Positions 23,581-30,749 of a stretch of DNA of 33,389 bases are shown piece by piece. This DNA is from Candidatus Kuenenia stuttgartensis (GTDB taxonomy: Bacteria; Planctomycetota; Planctomycetia; Pirellulales; UBA1268), in NCBI GenBank assembly GCA_945883745.1, contig CAMCYH010000029.1, positions 1-33,389 on the forward strand, written 5' to 3'. The number at the start of each line of letters is the position of its first letter. The stretch's first letter is position 1. The translations under genes were made by a program, and so were the position numbers. The notes beneath the pieces were generated by a model. The model ran no database searches. It worked only from the letters and a program-made list of their open reading frames with translations, and had not been told where the DNA came from.

Positions 23581-25390
23581 ACTGGCGATCCGTACCGGTA
23601 TCGAGAACCGCCATGAAGGCCTTTTGCGGGATGTCGACCGAGCCGATGCTCTTCATCCGCTTCTTGCCTTCCTTCTGCTTGGCCCACAGCTTCTTCTTAC
23701 GGGAGATGTCGCCGCCGTAGCACTTGGCCGTGACATTTTTCCGGAGGGCCGAGATCGTTTCGCGGGCGATGATCCGCGTGCCGATCGCCGCCTGTAAGGC
23801 GACCTCGAACATGTGACGATCGATCTCACCGCGAAGCTTCTTCACGATCGCCCGGCCACGGCGGTCGGCATCGCGACGGTCGCAGATGATGGACAGGGCA
23901 TCGACCTTCTTGCCACCCACGAGGATATCGAGCCGCACGAGGTCGGCTGGAAAGTAGCCGAGCATTTCGTAGTCCATCGTGCCGTAGCCCTTGGTCACAC
24001 TCTTGAGCTTGTCGTGAAGGTCGTAGATCACCTCGGCCAGTGGTAGGTCGAAGGAGAGTACGGCCCGGGTCGGGGAGAGATACTCGGTCTTGAGGTAGGT
24101 AGCGCGGCGATCGGTGCACAGCTGCATCACGGGACCGATGTACTCGGCCGGCACGATGAAGTTGGTCCGCACGATCGGCTGGCGAAACTCCTCAATCTCG
24201 CCTGACTCCGGCACATCCTGCGGGTTGGTGATCTCGAGCGTCTCTCCCGCCGTTGTGAGAATCTGGTAGGTGACGTTCGGGGCCGTCTGCACGAGGTCGA
24301 GATCAGATTCCTTCTCCAGCCGCTGCTGGATGATCTCCATGTGGAGAAGGCCGAGGAACCCGCAGCGGAAGCCAAACCCGAGGGCCTCGCTGCTCTCCGG
24401 CGCGTACTCGAACGAAGGATCGTTGATGGCGAGCTTCTCGAGCGCGTCGCGAAGCTCCTCGAAGTTTTCCCCCTCGCTGGGATAGAGGCCGCAATAGACC
24501 ATCCGCTGGGGCGGCTTGTAGCCGGGCAGTGCCGCCGCCCCCTGGTCACCGGGGATCGTCACCGTGTCGCCAATGTGAACCTGCTTCACGTCTTTGATGT
24601 TGCAGACGAGATAGCCGACCTGGCCGGCGACGAGCTCTTCGCAGCCCCGTCGCTGGGGCACGAACTGGCCGAGCTCGATCACTTCGTGCGAGACGCCCGT
24701 GCGGAGGAAGCGAATCTTCTGCCCCTTGCGGACCGTGCCATCAAGGATGCGGATGTAGGTGATGGCGCCGCGGTAGCTGTCGTAGTGGCTGTCGAAGACC
24801 ATTGCCCGCAGGGTCGCGTTGGGGTCGCCCTGTGGCGGCGGGATTCGCTCGACGATCGCCGCGAGCAATGTATCGATGCCGATGCCCGCCTTGGCGCTGG
24901 CCTTGATGACGTCGTCGGGCTCGATGCCGAGGCTCTGCTCCATCTCGACGAGCACCTCGTCGACGCGGGCGTACGTGAGATCGATCTTGTTGATCACCGG
25001 CACGATCGTGAGATCGGTGTTGATCGCCGCGTAGGCGTTGGCCATCGTCTGGGCCTCGACCCCCTGGAAGGCGTCGACCAAAAGCACGGCGCCTTCACAG
25101 CACGCGAGACTCCGCGAGACCTCGTAATGGAAGTCGACGTGGCCGGGCGTGTCGATGAGGTTGAGTTCGTAGAGTTCTCCCTCGTGGCGGTATTCCATCC
25201 GCACCGCACGGGCCTTGATCGTGATGCCCCGCTGCCGCTCGAGCTCCATGTCGTCGAGCATCTGCTCTTTGAGTTGCCGCTTCTCGACGGTGCCGGTGTG
25301 CTCGAGCAGGCGATCAGCCAGCGTGCTCTTCCCGTGGTCAATGTGGGCGATGATCGAGAAATTGCGGATGTGGCGGCAGTCGATGGGCAT
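23579..25390 (-). CDS. lepA: Elongation factor 4 (LepA)
   Basis: LepA is a ribosome-binding GTPase that acts on stalled or back-translocating ribosomes and in 30S biogenesis. The 603-residue length is standard. G-domain motifs are AHIDHGKST (15-23), the switch segment ERQRGITIKA (51-60), DTPGH (80-84) and NKID (134-137). The unique C-terminal domain ends with ARETISALRKNVTAKCYGGD and KKLWAKQKEGKKRMK, which are diagnostic of LepA over EF-G. It lies between the ROK kinase gene (9-base gap) and the acyltransferase fusion (8-base gap) in a minus-strand run. No Shine-Dalgarno precedes the ATG at 25390. Confidence 0.98.
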   Translation of the reverse strand: MPIDCRHIRNFSIIAHIDHGKSTLADRLLEHTGTVEKRQLKEQMLDDMELERQRGITIKARAVRMEYRHEGELYELNLIDTPGHVDFHYEVSRSLACCEGAVLLVDAFQGVEAQTMANAYAAINTDLTIVPVINKIDLTYARVDEVLVEMEQSLGIEPDDVIKASAKAGIGIDTLLAAIVERIPPPQGDPNATLRAMVFDSHYDSYRGAITYIRILDGTVRKGQKIRFLRTGVSHEVIELGQFVPQRRGCEELVAGQVGYLVCNIKDVKQVHIGDTVTIPGDQGAAALPGYKPPQRMVYCGLYPSEGENFEELRDALEKLAINDPSFEYAPESSEALGFGFRCGFLGLLHMEIIQQRLEKESDLDLVQTAPNVTYQILTTAGETLEITNPQDVPESGEIEEFRQPIVRTNFIVPAEYIGPVMQLCTDRRATYLKTEYLSPTRAVLSFDLPLAEVIYDLHDKLKSVTKGYGTMDYEMLGYFPADLVRLDILVGGKKVDALSIICDRRDADRRGRAIVKKLRGEIDRHMFEVALQAAIGTRIIARETISALRKNVTAKCYGGDISRKKKLWAKQKEGKKRMKSIGSVDIPQKAFMAVLDTGTDRQ

Positions 25391-25399
25391 ATAAGCAGT

Positions 25400-26425
25400 C
25401 TACCGTCCGGCGAGGCGGGCGAGGCCGGCGGCACCGATCGACCCGGCATCGCCACCGAGGGTGGCATAGCGGAGCGTGGTGTTGGCGGCGAGGGTCGGGA
25501 ACGTGCGGCGGTGCACTTCCTCACGAATTCGCTCGAGAAAGGCCCGGCCGACGGGATTTGCATCGCGTCCAAACGTCATTGCCCCACCGATGATCACCGC
25601 CTCCGGGTCAACGACATGCATCAGTGACGCGATGCCGATTCCCAGCCAGCAGGCTACTTCCATGATCAGATCGTGGGCCAGCCGGTCACCCGCTTCCGCC
25701 TCGCGGGCGACCAGGATGGGGGTGAGTTTTTCGCCGCCACGGACGGCATCGGCCAGGCTGCCGCCCGCTGCTGCAGCGATCGCCGCGTCCGCCATCTTCA
25801 CCAGTGACGTCGCGCTGCAATACGCCTCGAGGTGGCCGGAGTGGCCGCAGGGGCACAGACGGGCCGTGTCCGACGTGTCGACGATGAGGTGGCCACACTC
25901 CGAGCCGTGGCTGTGGGCCCCCTCGATGTTCACGTCGCCGACGATGATGCCGCCTCCCACGCCTGTGCCGAGCGTGAGGAGGATCAGGCTTTCATAGTCG
26001 CGGCCCGAGCCAACCCAGAATTCGCCGTAGGCAGCCGCATTGGCGTCGTTGGCGAACGTCACCGGCAGGCCGCAGTGATCGCTCACCCGGTCGCGGAGCG
26101 GAAAGTCGTCCCAGCCCGGCAGGTTGCCAGCCCGCACGATTCGACCCTGCGGAATGTCGAGCGGCCCGGGGGAGCCGAGCCCGACACGGGCGATGTCGGT
26201 CGTGGCAATGCCCGTCTCGCGGGCCAGCGCAAGGACAGCCCTACCCATGCGGGCGGCAGCGTCCTCGGGCCCGCGGGAGGCATGGGTCGGCTCGGTGTGG
26301 AAGCCGACGAGCTGGCCCCGGTCATCGACCAGTGCCACCTTGATGTTGGTGCCGCCGAGGTCGACGCCCGCGTAGAGCGGCAGCGTCGCTTCGGCGACAG
26401 GCAGAAGCCCTAGTCGAGGTGCCAT
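25400..26425 (-). CDS. ROK-family sugar kinase (glucokinase-like)
   Basis: The 341-residue protein probably phosphorylates glucose or a related sugar with ATP. The phosphate loop is DLGGTNIKVAL (22-32), and the catalytic Asp is in FANDANAAAYGE (124-135, Asp127). GTGVGGGII is at 153-161 and ECGHLIV at 176-182. The zinc motif CPCGHSGHLEAYC (191-203) has His where ROK proteins often have the third Cys, so zinc may be held by a mixed Cys/His set. There is no N-terminal helix-turn-helix, which favours a kinase over a repressor. It sits 12 bases after the peroxidase stop and 9 before lepA. Exact sugar specificity is not shown. Confidence 0.9.
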   Translation of the reverse strand: MAPRLGLLPVAEATLPLYAGVDLGGTNIKVALVDDRGQLVGFHTEPTHASRGPEDAAARMGRAVLALARETGIATTDIARVGLGSPGPLDIPQGRIVRAGNLPGWDDFPLRDRVSDHCGLPVTFANDANAAAYGEFWVGSGRDYESLILLTLGTGVGGGIIVGDVNIEGAHSHGSECGHLIVDTSDTARLCPCGHSGHLEAYCSATSLVKMADAAIAAAAGGSLADAVRGGEKLTPILVAREAEAGDRLAHDLIMEVACWLGIGIASLMHVVDPEAVIIGGAMTFGRDANPVGRAFLERIREEVHRRTFPTLAANTTLRYATLGGDAGSIGAAGLARLAGR

Positions 26426-26437
26426 GCAGGAGCCGCC

Positions 26438-27988
26438 TCACTCCGGCAGGCGGCTGGTTTCGACGGTCGGCGTCGGGCCGGTGCAGGACTTCATGAACTC
26501 GACCAGATCGGCCTTGTCCTGGGCCGTGAGGTTGAGAGGCCGGATCTTGTCACTCAGATGAGGGTTGGGATGGCCGCCCTTGTCGTACCACTCGACGACA
26601 TCTTCGAGCGTGGCCTGCGAGCCGTCGTGCATGTAGGGGGCCGTGAGGGCGACATTGCGGATCGTCGGCGTCTTGAAGGCACCAGTGTCCTTGGGGTCCT
26701 TCGTCACCACGAACCGACCCAGATCGGGATTCTCCTTCTCCATGCCGACGCCGAGATTGTGGTACTTCTCATCGGCGAGGTTGGCTCCGACATGGCAGGC
26801 GGTGCAGTTGCCCTTCTCCGTGAAGAAGATGTCGCGGCCCCGCTTGGCCGATTCCGACATCGGATTCTTTTCGAGAAAGCTTTTCGCCTCCGCGAATTTG
26901 GCGGCGAGATCCTGGTCGTCCGCGATATCCTCCTCGTCGAGAGCCTCGAACGTCCGCATCTGTTCATTGAAGTCGTAGGGAGAGGGGGCCGTCACCAGCA
27001 CCCTCTCGAAGGCGGCGATCGCCTGGCCGACGCGGTCAATCGTGAGTTCACCAAAGATCGCCTCGAACTGCTTCTTATAAACAGCGTTTTCGGCGAGCCG
27101 CTTCACAGCGCCCTCGTGGGTGAAGCCCATCTCAGTCGGGTTGGCGATCGGGCCGACTGCCTGAGCCTCGAGCGAGTCGACGCGACCGTCCCAGAATTGC
27201 GGTCCAGACAAAATTCGATTGTAGGCCACCGGTGAGTTGCGGCCCCCTTCTTGCCCCTTGATGCCGACTCCGGTCTTCGTATGGGCCGAGTAGCCCATCG
27301 ATGGGTCATGGCAGGAGGCACAGCTCACGGTCGAATCGAGAGAGAGTCGTGGATCGAAGTAGAGCTGCCGGCCAAGTTCGATCTTCGCGCGGGTCAGAGG
27401 GTTTTCCTCGAGGCCGGTGATCTGTGCGGCCCCCTGGGAGAGGCCCAGCGGCAGAATCGGCTCGAGCTCGACGAAATTTTTCGGATCGGCCAGCCAGGCA
27501 TCAACCTGCTCCAACGTGATCGGTCCATTGCCCGGCACACCGGCAGTGAGCGACGCGTCGCCGAGTTTCACTGGCTCGCGCGGCGCAGCGGCCGCCTTCT
27601 CCTTCTTCGCCTCGGCCTGCACCTCAGGCTTGGTCCCGTTCTTTTCCTCGGTCGCGACCGGTGCTTCAGCCGTGGCCGTTTCTTTCATCTCAGGCTTCGT
27701 GATCGACTGGCCCGCTTTCTCGATCGCGGCATCGGCCTCAGCCTTGGCGGCGTCGGCCTTCTTGGCGACCGCGGCCGACTCCTCTGCGACGGGCGGATTC
27801 CGAGTGGGATCAGCGGCCGGAGGCGCCGTCTCGATCACCTCCACCTCCACGACCTCGCCCCGCGGCGTGGCGTCACCAGACGGTGCGCATCCAGTCGCCA
27901 CGATCGTGACCATCATCAGCAAGGCAGACGTCGTGGCACACCACCGAACGAGGAAAATTCTAAGATCGCTTGACCTATCGCAGTGCAT
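26438..27988 (-). CDS. Di-haem cytochrome c peroxidase-family lipoprotein
   Basis: This periplasmic CcpA/MauG-superfamily enzyme probably reduces hydrogen peroxide with electrons from small cytochromes. The 516-residue precursor has a lipoprotein-like signal with lipobox VATGC (Cys34). A 100-residue Ala/Glu/Lys/Pro-rich linker follows (about 40-145). The core binds two haems: CASCH (223-227) and CTACH (395-399). PYMHDGS (451-457) offers Met453 as a possible axial ligand, as in classical peroxidases rather than MauG. SPVAYNRILSGPQFWDGRVDS (252-272, in part) is another family block. A bacterial peroxidase core is about 330 residues; the extra length is the tether. AGGTGA lies just before the ATG. 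The ROK kinase gene follows after 12 bases. Confidence 0.92.
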   Translation of the reverse strand: MHCDRSSDLRIFLVRWCATTSALLMMVTIVATGCAPSGDATPRGEVVEVEVIETAPPAADPTRNPPVAEESAAVAKKADAAKAEADAAIEKAGQSITKPEMKETATAEAPVATEEKNGTKPEVQAEAKKEKAAAAPREPVKLGDASLTAGVPGNGPITLEQVDAWLADPKNFVELEPILPLGLSQGAAQITGLEENPLTRAKIELGRQLYFDPRLSLDSTVSCASCHDPSMGYSAHTKTGVGIKGQEGGRNSPVAYNRILSGPQFWDGRVDSLEAQAVGPIANPTEMGFTHEGAVKRLAENAVYKKQFEAIFGELTIDRVGQAIAAFERVLVTAPSPYDFNEQMRTFEALDEEDIADDQDLAAKFAEAKSFLEKNPMSESAKRGRDIFFTEKGNCTACHVGANLADEKYHNLGVGMEKENPDLGRFVVTKDPKDTGAFKTPTIRNVALTAPYMHDGSQATLEDVVEWYDKGGHPNPHLSDKIRPLNLTAQDKADLVEFMKSCTGPTPTVETSRLPE

Positions 27989-28079
27989 GGTTCACCTGTT
28001 CATCGCGGGAGGCATCAAATACTGTGGGTCAAAAATCCAGGGTCGATCGTAGGCCATGGACGGCTCAAGTCTAGTCGGT

Positions 28080-28577
28080 TTACTGCCCATCGACCACGCC
28101 GGCCGTCACCAGCCACTCCAGTTCGCCCGGGTGACCTGGTCCATCATCGAGCCGCAGCGAAGCCACAGCCCCTTTTTGCATCCGGATCGCCGCGGAGCCA
28201 TCGCCGATCGTCAGGGCGACCAGTCGCCCCACGCAGGGGGCATGCCCGATCCAGGCTACACGAGCCGCGCTTTGGTGGATCGTCCATTCCAGGACTGCCT
28301 GCCAGTCGGCCCCAGGGGCAAGGGCTTCGACCAGGTCCACTTCTGACTCAACCCCGAACACACGGGCGATGATCTCGGCAGTCTCACGGGTGCGGATCAA
28401 GGGGCTCGTCGCGATGCGATCGATCTCCATTCCCCCATCTCGAAGGCGGACCATGAACTTCTCGAATCGCTTCCGCCCCTTCTTCGTGAGTGGCCGCGAA
28501 AAGTCATCCCCATCCGGACCGGCATCCTCAGCCCAGGCGTGGCGGACGACATAGACGTGGGTGGGCACCGTGGCCAT
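28080..28577 (-). CDS. sixA: Phosphohistidine phosphatase SixA-like protein
   Basis: The 165-residue histidine-phosphatase-fold protein has the catalytic motif VVRHAWAE (Arg12, His13). The block SPLIRTRETAEII (58-70) and the late IGHAPCVGRL, with the second catalytic His, complete the site. SixA removes phosphate from phosphohistidine proteins such as HPt domains or PTS components. SixA proteins are about 160 residues, so this is full length. It lies 39 bases after the RNase HII-like gene and 91 bases before the peroxidase gene on the same strand. The target is not visible in this window. Confidence 0.88.
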   Translation of the reverse strand: MATVPTHVYVVRHAWAEDAGPDGDDFSRPLTKKGRKRFEKFMVRLRDGGMEIDRIATSPLIRTRETAEIIARVFGVESEVDLVEALAPGADWQAVLEWTIHQSAARVAWIGHAPCVGRLVALTIGDGSAAIRMQKGAVASLRLDDGPGHPGELEWLVTAGVVDGQ

Positions 28578-28616
28578 GACGGGATTGTGATGGCTCGACC
28601 CGCGTGGGGCAAGGCT

Positions 28617-29609
28617 TCACGCCCGGCGCCAGAGATCGTCGTCGGTGATGCCGGCGGCCCGAATGGCAGCGGCTGCGTCGCGGCGCCAGCGGGTGGCATC
28701 GAGCGGGTAGCCTGCCGTGGGCGCGAGACCGGGAGAGCGATCGCCCCAGAAGGTGTTGAAGGCTTCCATCGCCAGCTCGCGGACATACTTGGCTGTCATG
28801 CTGGCCAGGGCGACAGGTCCCCGGTCTTCGCCCCCCACGCAAAACTCGATGCGACAGCGTGAGGCCGGCAGGTCGTACGCCGACCGCGCGGGCGTCTCCT
28901 CGATCGGTCGCACGAGCGGGCAGTCGAAATGCCGCGCGATGACGGCCGCGTAGTGCTTGCGACCGCCATGCCGATCACACCAGATTACCGTGGGCTCGTC
29001 GGCCCCCGTCCGGCGGCAAGCAGCGGCGGCCAACGAGAGCGTGACCTGCGAAAGGATGTCGGACTTGTTGAGCCCGGCGGCCAGGAGACCATTGAACTCC
29101 TTGGGGTGCACCACCCGGCAGGTGATCTGCTCGAGAGACGCTCCCGCGTCGGCCAGTGCTCGCGTGATTCGTTCGCCACGGACCATGCAGGCGTGGGCAT
29201 CGACGGTCCGCGGAAGTGGTGTCGAGACCAGGACCGACCATTCCGACGGCGGGGTGGCAGAGGCGCCGATGCCGGTGGCTGCCGCGAATGTGTCCCACGC
29301 TCGCGGCACGCCGCCAGTCGCGATTGCCAATGCCGTAAGCACTCCCACTTCGAGTGCGGCGTTGCCCTTGCCGGCAGACTTCCGCCCGCCGCGATAGACC
29401 TGCTTTGAATCAGACCACACGGGAGCCGCGCGGGATGTCGCCCGCGGCGCGGTCGGCTCGGCCGCTGCGGCAGCGCGAGTGAGCGCGGCTGCCAGTGCCG
29501 CCTCGACGTCGTCTGGCCCGGCCTTCAGCCGCCAGACCGAGGCTGCCACCACGAGCGGGCCGAGGTTTGGCCCGTAGCCGGCCTCATCGGTGCCGATGAC
29601 GAGTGTCAT
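28617..29609 (-). CDS. Expanded ribonuclease HII/HIII-like protein
   Basis: The 330-residue protein opens like RNase HII, with GTDEAGYGPNLGPLVVAAS (6-24, Asp8 and Glu9). It ends with an ASI-AK-type block, VALASMTAKYVREL (266-279), and a TAGYPLDATRW segment (298-308). Asp212 in VIWCDRHGGRKHY and Asp262 in GGEDRGP could complete a four-acid metal site (inference). RNase HII is usually about 200 residues. Here some 120 extra residues lie between the DEAG motif and Asp212, including SDSKQVYRGGRKSAGKGN (66-83). It probably acts on RNA-DNA hybrids, but the insert could change its target. ATG at 29609 overlaps the TrmH-like stop as ATGA, so the two are coupled. Confidence 0.8.
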   Translation of the reverse strand: MTLVIGTDEAGYGPNLGPLVVAASVWRLKAGPDDVEAALAAALTRAAAAAEPTAPRATSRAAPVWSDSKQVYRGGRKSAGKGNAALEVGVLTALAIATGGVPRAWDTFAAATGIGASATPPSEWSVLVSTPLPRTVDAHACMVRGERITRALADAGASLEQITCRVVHPKEFNGLLAAGLNKSDILSQVTLSLAAAACRRTGADEPTVIWCDRHGGRKHYAAVIARHFDCPLVRPIEETPARSAYDLPASRCRIEFCVGGEDRGPVALASMTAKYVRELAMEAFNTFWGDRSPGLAPTAGYPLDATRWRRDAAAAIRAAGITDDDLWRRA

Positions 29610-30136
29610 CCTGGCGGCTCCCCGCGGTGCGGATGCTGACGACAGTATTCATAGACGGCGATCGAGGTCGACGTGGCTGCATTGAGACTGTGCGGCATGC
29701 CGGCCATCGGGATCTCCGCCACGCGGTCGAGTCGATCGAGCACATCGGACTCGAGCCCCGTTCGTTCGTTGCCGACCACGAGTACGGTCCGCGGCTCGAA
29801 GGAAAAGGAAAACAGGCTCTCCGAACCGGTCGTCTGTTCGAGCCCCACGAGCTGGTAGCCCTCGGCCTTCAGCCGGTCGAGCACCGGCGGTAGGCTGCGG
29901 TGGACTTCGAGGGCGACCGCGTCGGCACCGTCGCGGGCGATGCGGTCGTGGAGCCGGGCGGCACCGCAGGCGATGACGCGGCGGATGCCGAAACAGCCGC
30001 AGGTGCGTACGATGTGCGACAGGTTGATGTGGCTTCGCATCGGTGCGCAGGCCACGACGAGCTCCCGCGGCGCGGCGAGCGACTCCGGAGGTTTGTGGCG
30101 AATGTGTGTGAAGCGCGGCATGGGAGGGGTTTGCAT
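29606..30136 (-). CDS. SpoU/TrmH-family RNA 2'-O-methyltransferase
   Basis: The 176-residue SPOUT enzyme transfers methyl from SAM to a ribose 2'-OH of tRNA or rRNA. The three motifs are NLSHIVRTCGCFG (38-50), LVVGNERTGL (119-128) and IPMAGMPHSLNAATSTSIAV (142-161), which form the trefoil knot. There is no extra N-terminal RNA-binding domain, so it resembles TrmL or minimal TrmH types; the target base is unknown. The start at 30136 or an in-frame ATG at 30121 are both possible, with no RBS at either. The 5' end overlaps the divergent thioredoxin-like lipoprotein gene. Confidence 0.9.
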   Translation of the reverse strand: MQTPPMPRFTHIRHKPPESLAAPRELVVACAPMRSHINLSHIVRTCGCFGIRRVIACGAARLHDRIARDGADAVALEVHRSLPPVLDRLKAEGYQLVGLEQTTGSESLFSFSFEPRTVLVVGNERTGLESDVLDRLDRVAEIPMAGMPHSLNAATSTSIAVYEYCRQHPHRGEPPG

Positions 30137-30701
30137 TATGGCATTGCTCGTGGCCTGCTGTGGCTGCGGAGGCCAGCCGGCGGCAAAAGCCCGCGACGCA
30201 TCGGCCCCCGCCGTCGCGGCGCCGTCAGCCGCGGCAGCGGCTGTGGCGATCCGCCTGGTCGATCATGACGAGGTCGAGGCCGAGCGGGCCAGGCATGCGG
30301 GCAAGGTTGTGGTGCTCGACTGCTGGAGCACGTCATGCCCGCCGTGCGTGAAAGAATTTCCCGGTCTTGTGAAGCTGCAGGAAAAGTTTGGCGACCGCGT
30401 CGCCTGTCTGTCGCTCTCGTTCGACTACGAGGGGATCGGGTCGCCGGACGAGGTGGTGCCGCGGGTGGAGGGATTCCTGCGGGATGTCGGTGCCGGCGCA
30501 ATCGTGAACCTCGTGGCCCGTGAGGATGCCGACGCGCTCTCTAAGAAGATGGACCTCGTCAGCGTGCCGGCGGTCTTCATCTGGAAGCCGGACGGGTCGT
30601 TGGCTCGGAAGTTTGACGACGACATGGCCTCCAAGGAGCTGGGTCGGCCGTTCAGTTACGAGGACGTCACGGCTGCCGTGGAAGCCTGTCTGGCCCGTTG
30701 A
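30102..30701 (+). CDS. Thioredoxin-like (TlpA/ResA-type) lipoprotein
   Basis: The 199-residue protein starts with MCVKRGMGGVCIMALLVAC, a basic n-region, hydrophobic core and lipobox LVAC (Cys19), so it is likely lipid-anchored outside the cytoplasm. An Ala-rich spacer (27-50) leads to a thioredoxin fold with CPPC (79-82) in WSTSCPPCVKEFPGL and the cis-Pro segment SVPAVFI (154-160). It probably reduces disulfides, for example in cytochrome c maturation, or acts as a peroxide-related redox protein. ATG at 30102 has GGAGG at 30087-30091 and gives a full signal. ATG at 30138 also has a GGAGGGG site but would leave only MALLVAC. It overlaps the divergent TrmH-like gene by up to 35 bases. Confidence 0.85.
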   Translation: MCVKRGMGGVCIMALLVACCGCGGQPAAKARDASAPAVAAPSAAAAAVAIRLVDHDEVEAERARHAGKVVVLDCWSTSCPPCVKEFPGLVKLQEKFGDRVACLSLSFDYEGIGSPDEVVPRVEGFLRDVGAGAIVNLVAREDADALSKKMDLVSVPAVFIWKPDGSLARKFDDDMASKELGRPFSYEDVTAAVEACLAR

Positions 30702-30749
30702 GCGGCGGATGAACGGCGCCGTACACTTTTCTTCCGAAGCGGTCGAGTC

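Noticed and set aside
23571..23687. Upstream extension of the acyltransferase fusion
   Set aside because: It lies within the lepA 3' end, encodes a charged non-membrane segment, and the AGGAG site supports ATG at 23570.
24341..25627. 428-codon plus-strand open frame across lepA and the ROK gene
   Set aside because: It is antisense to two clearly conserved genes and spans their boundary.
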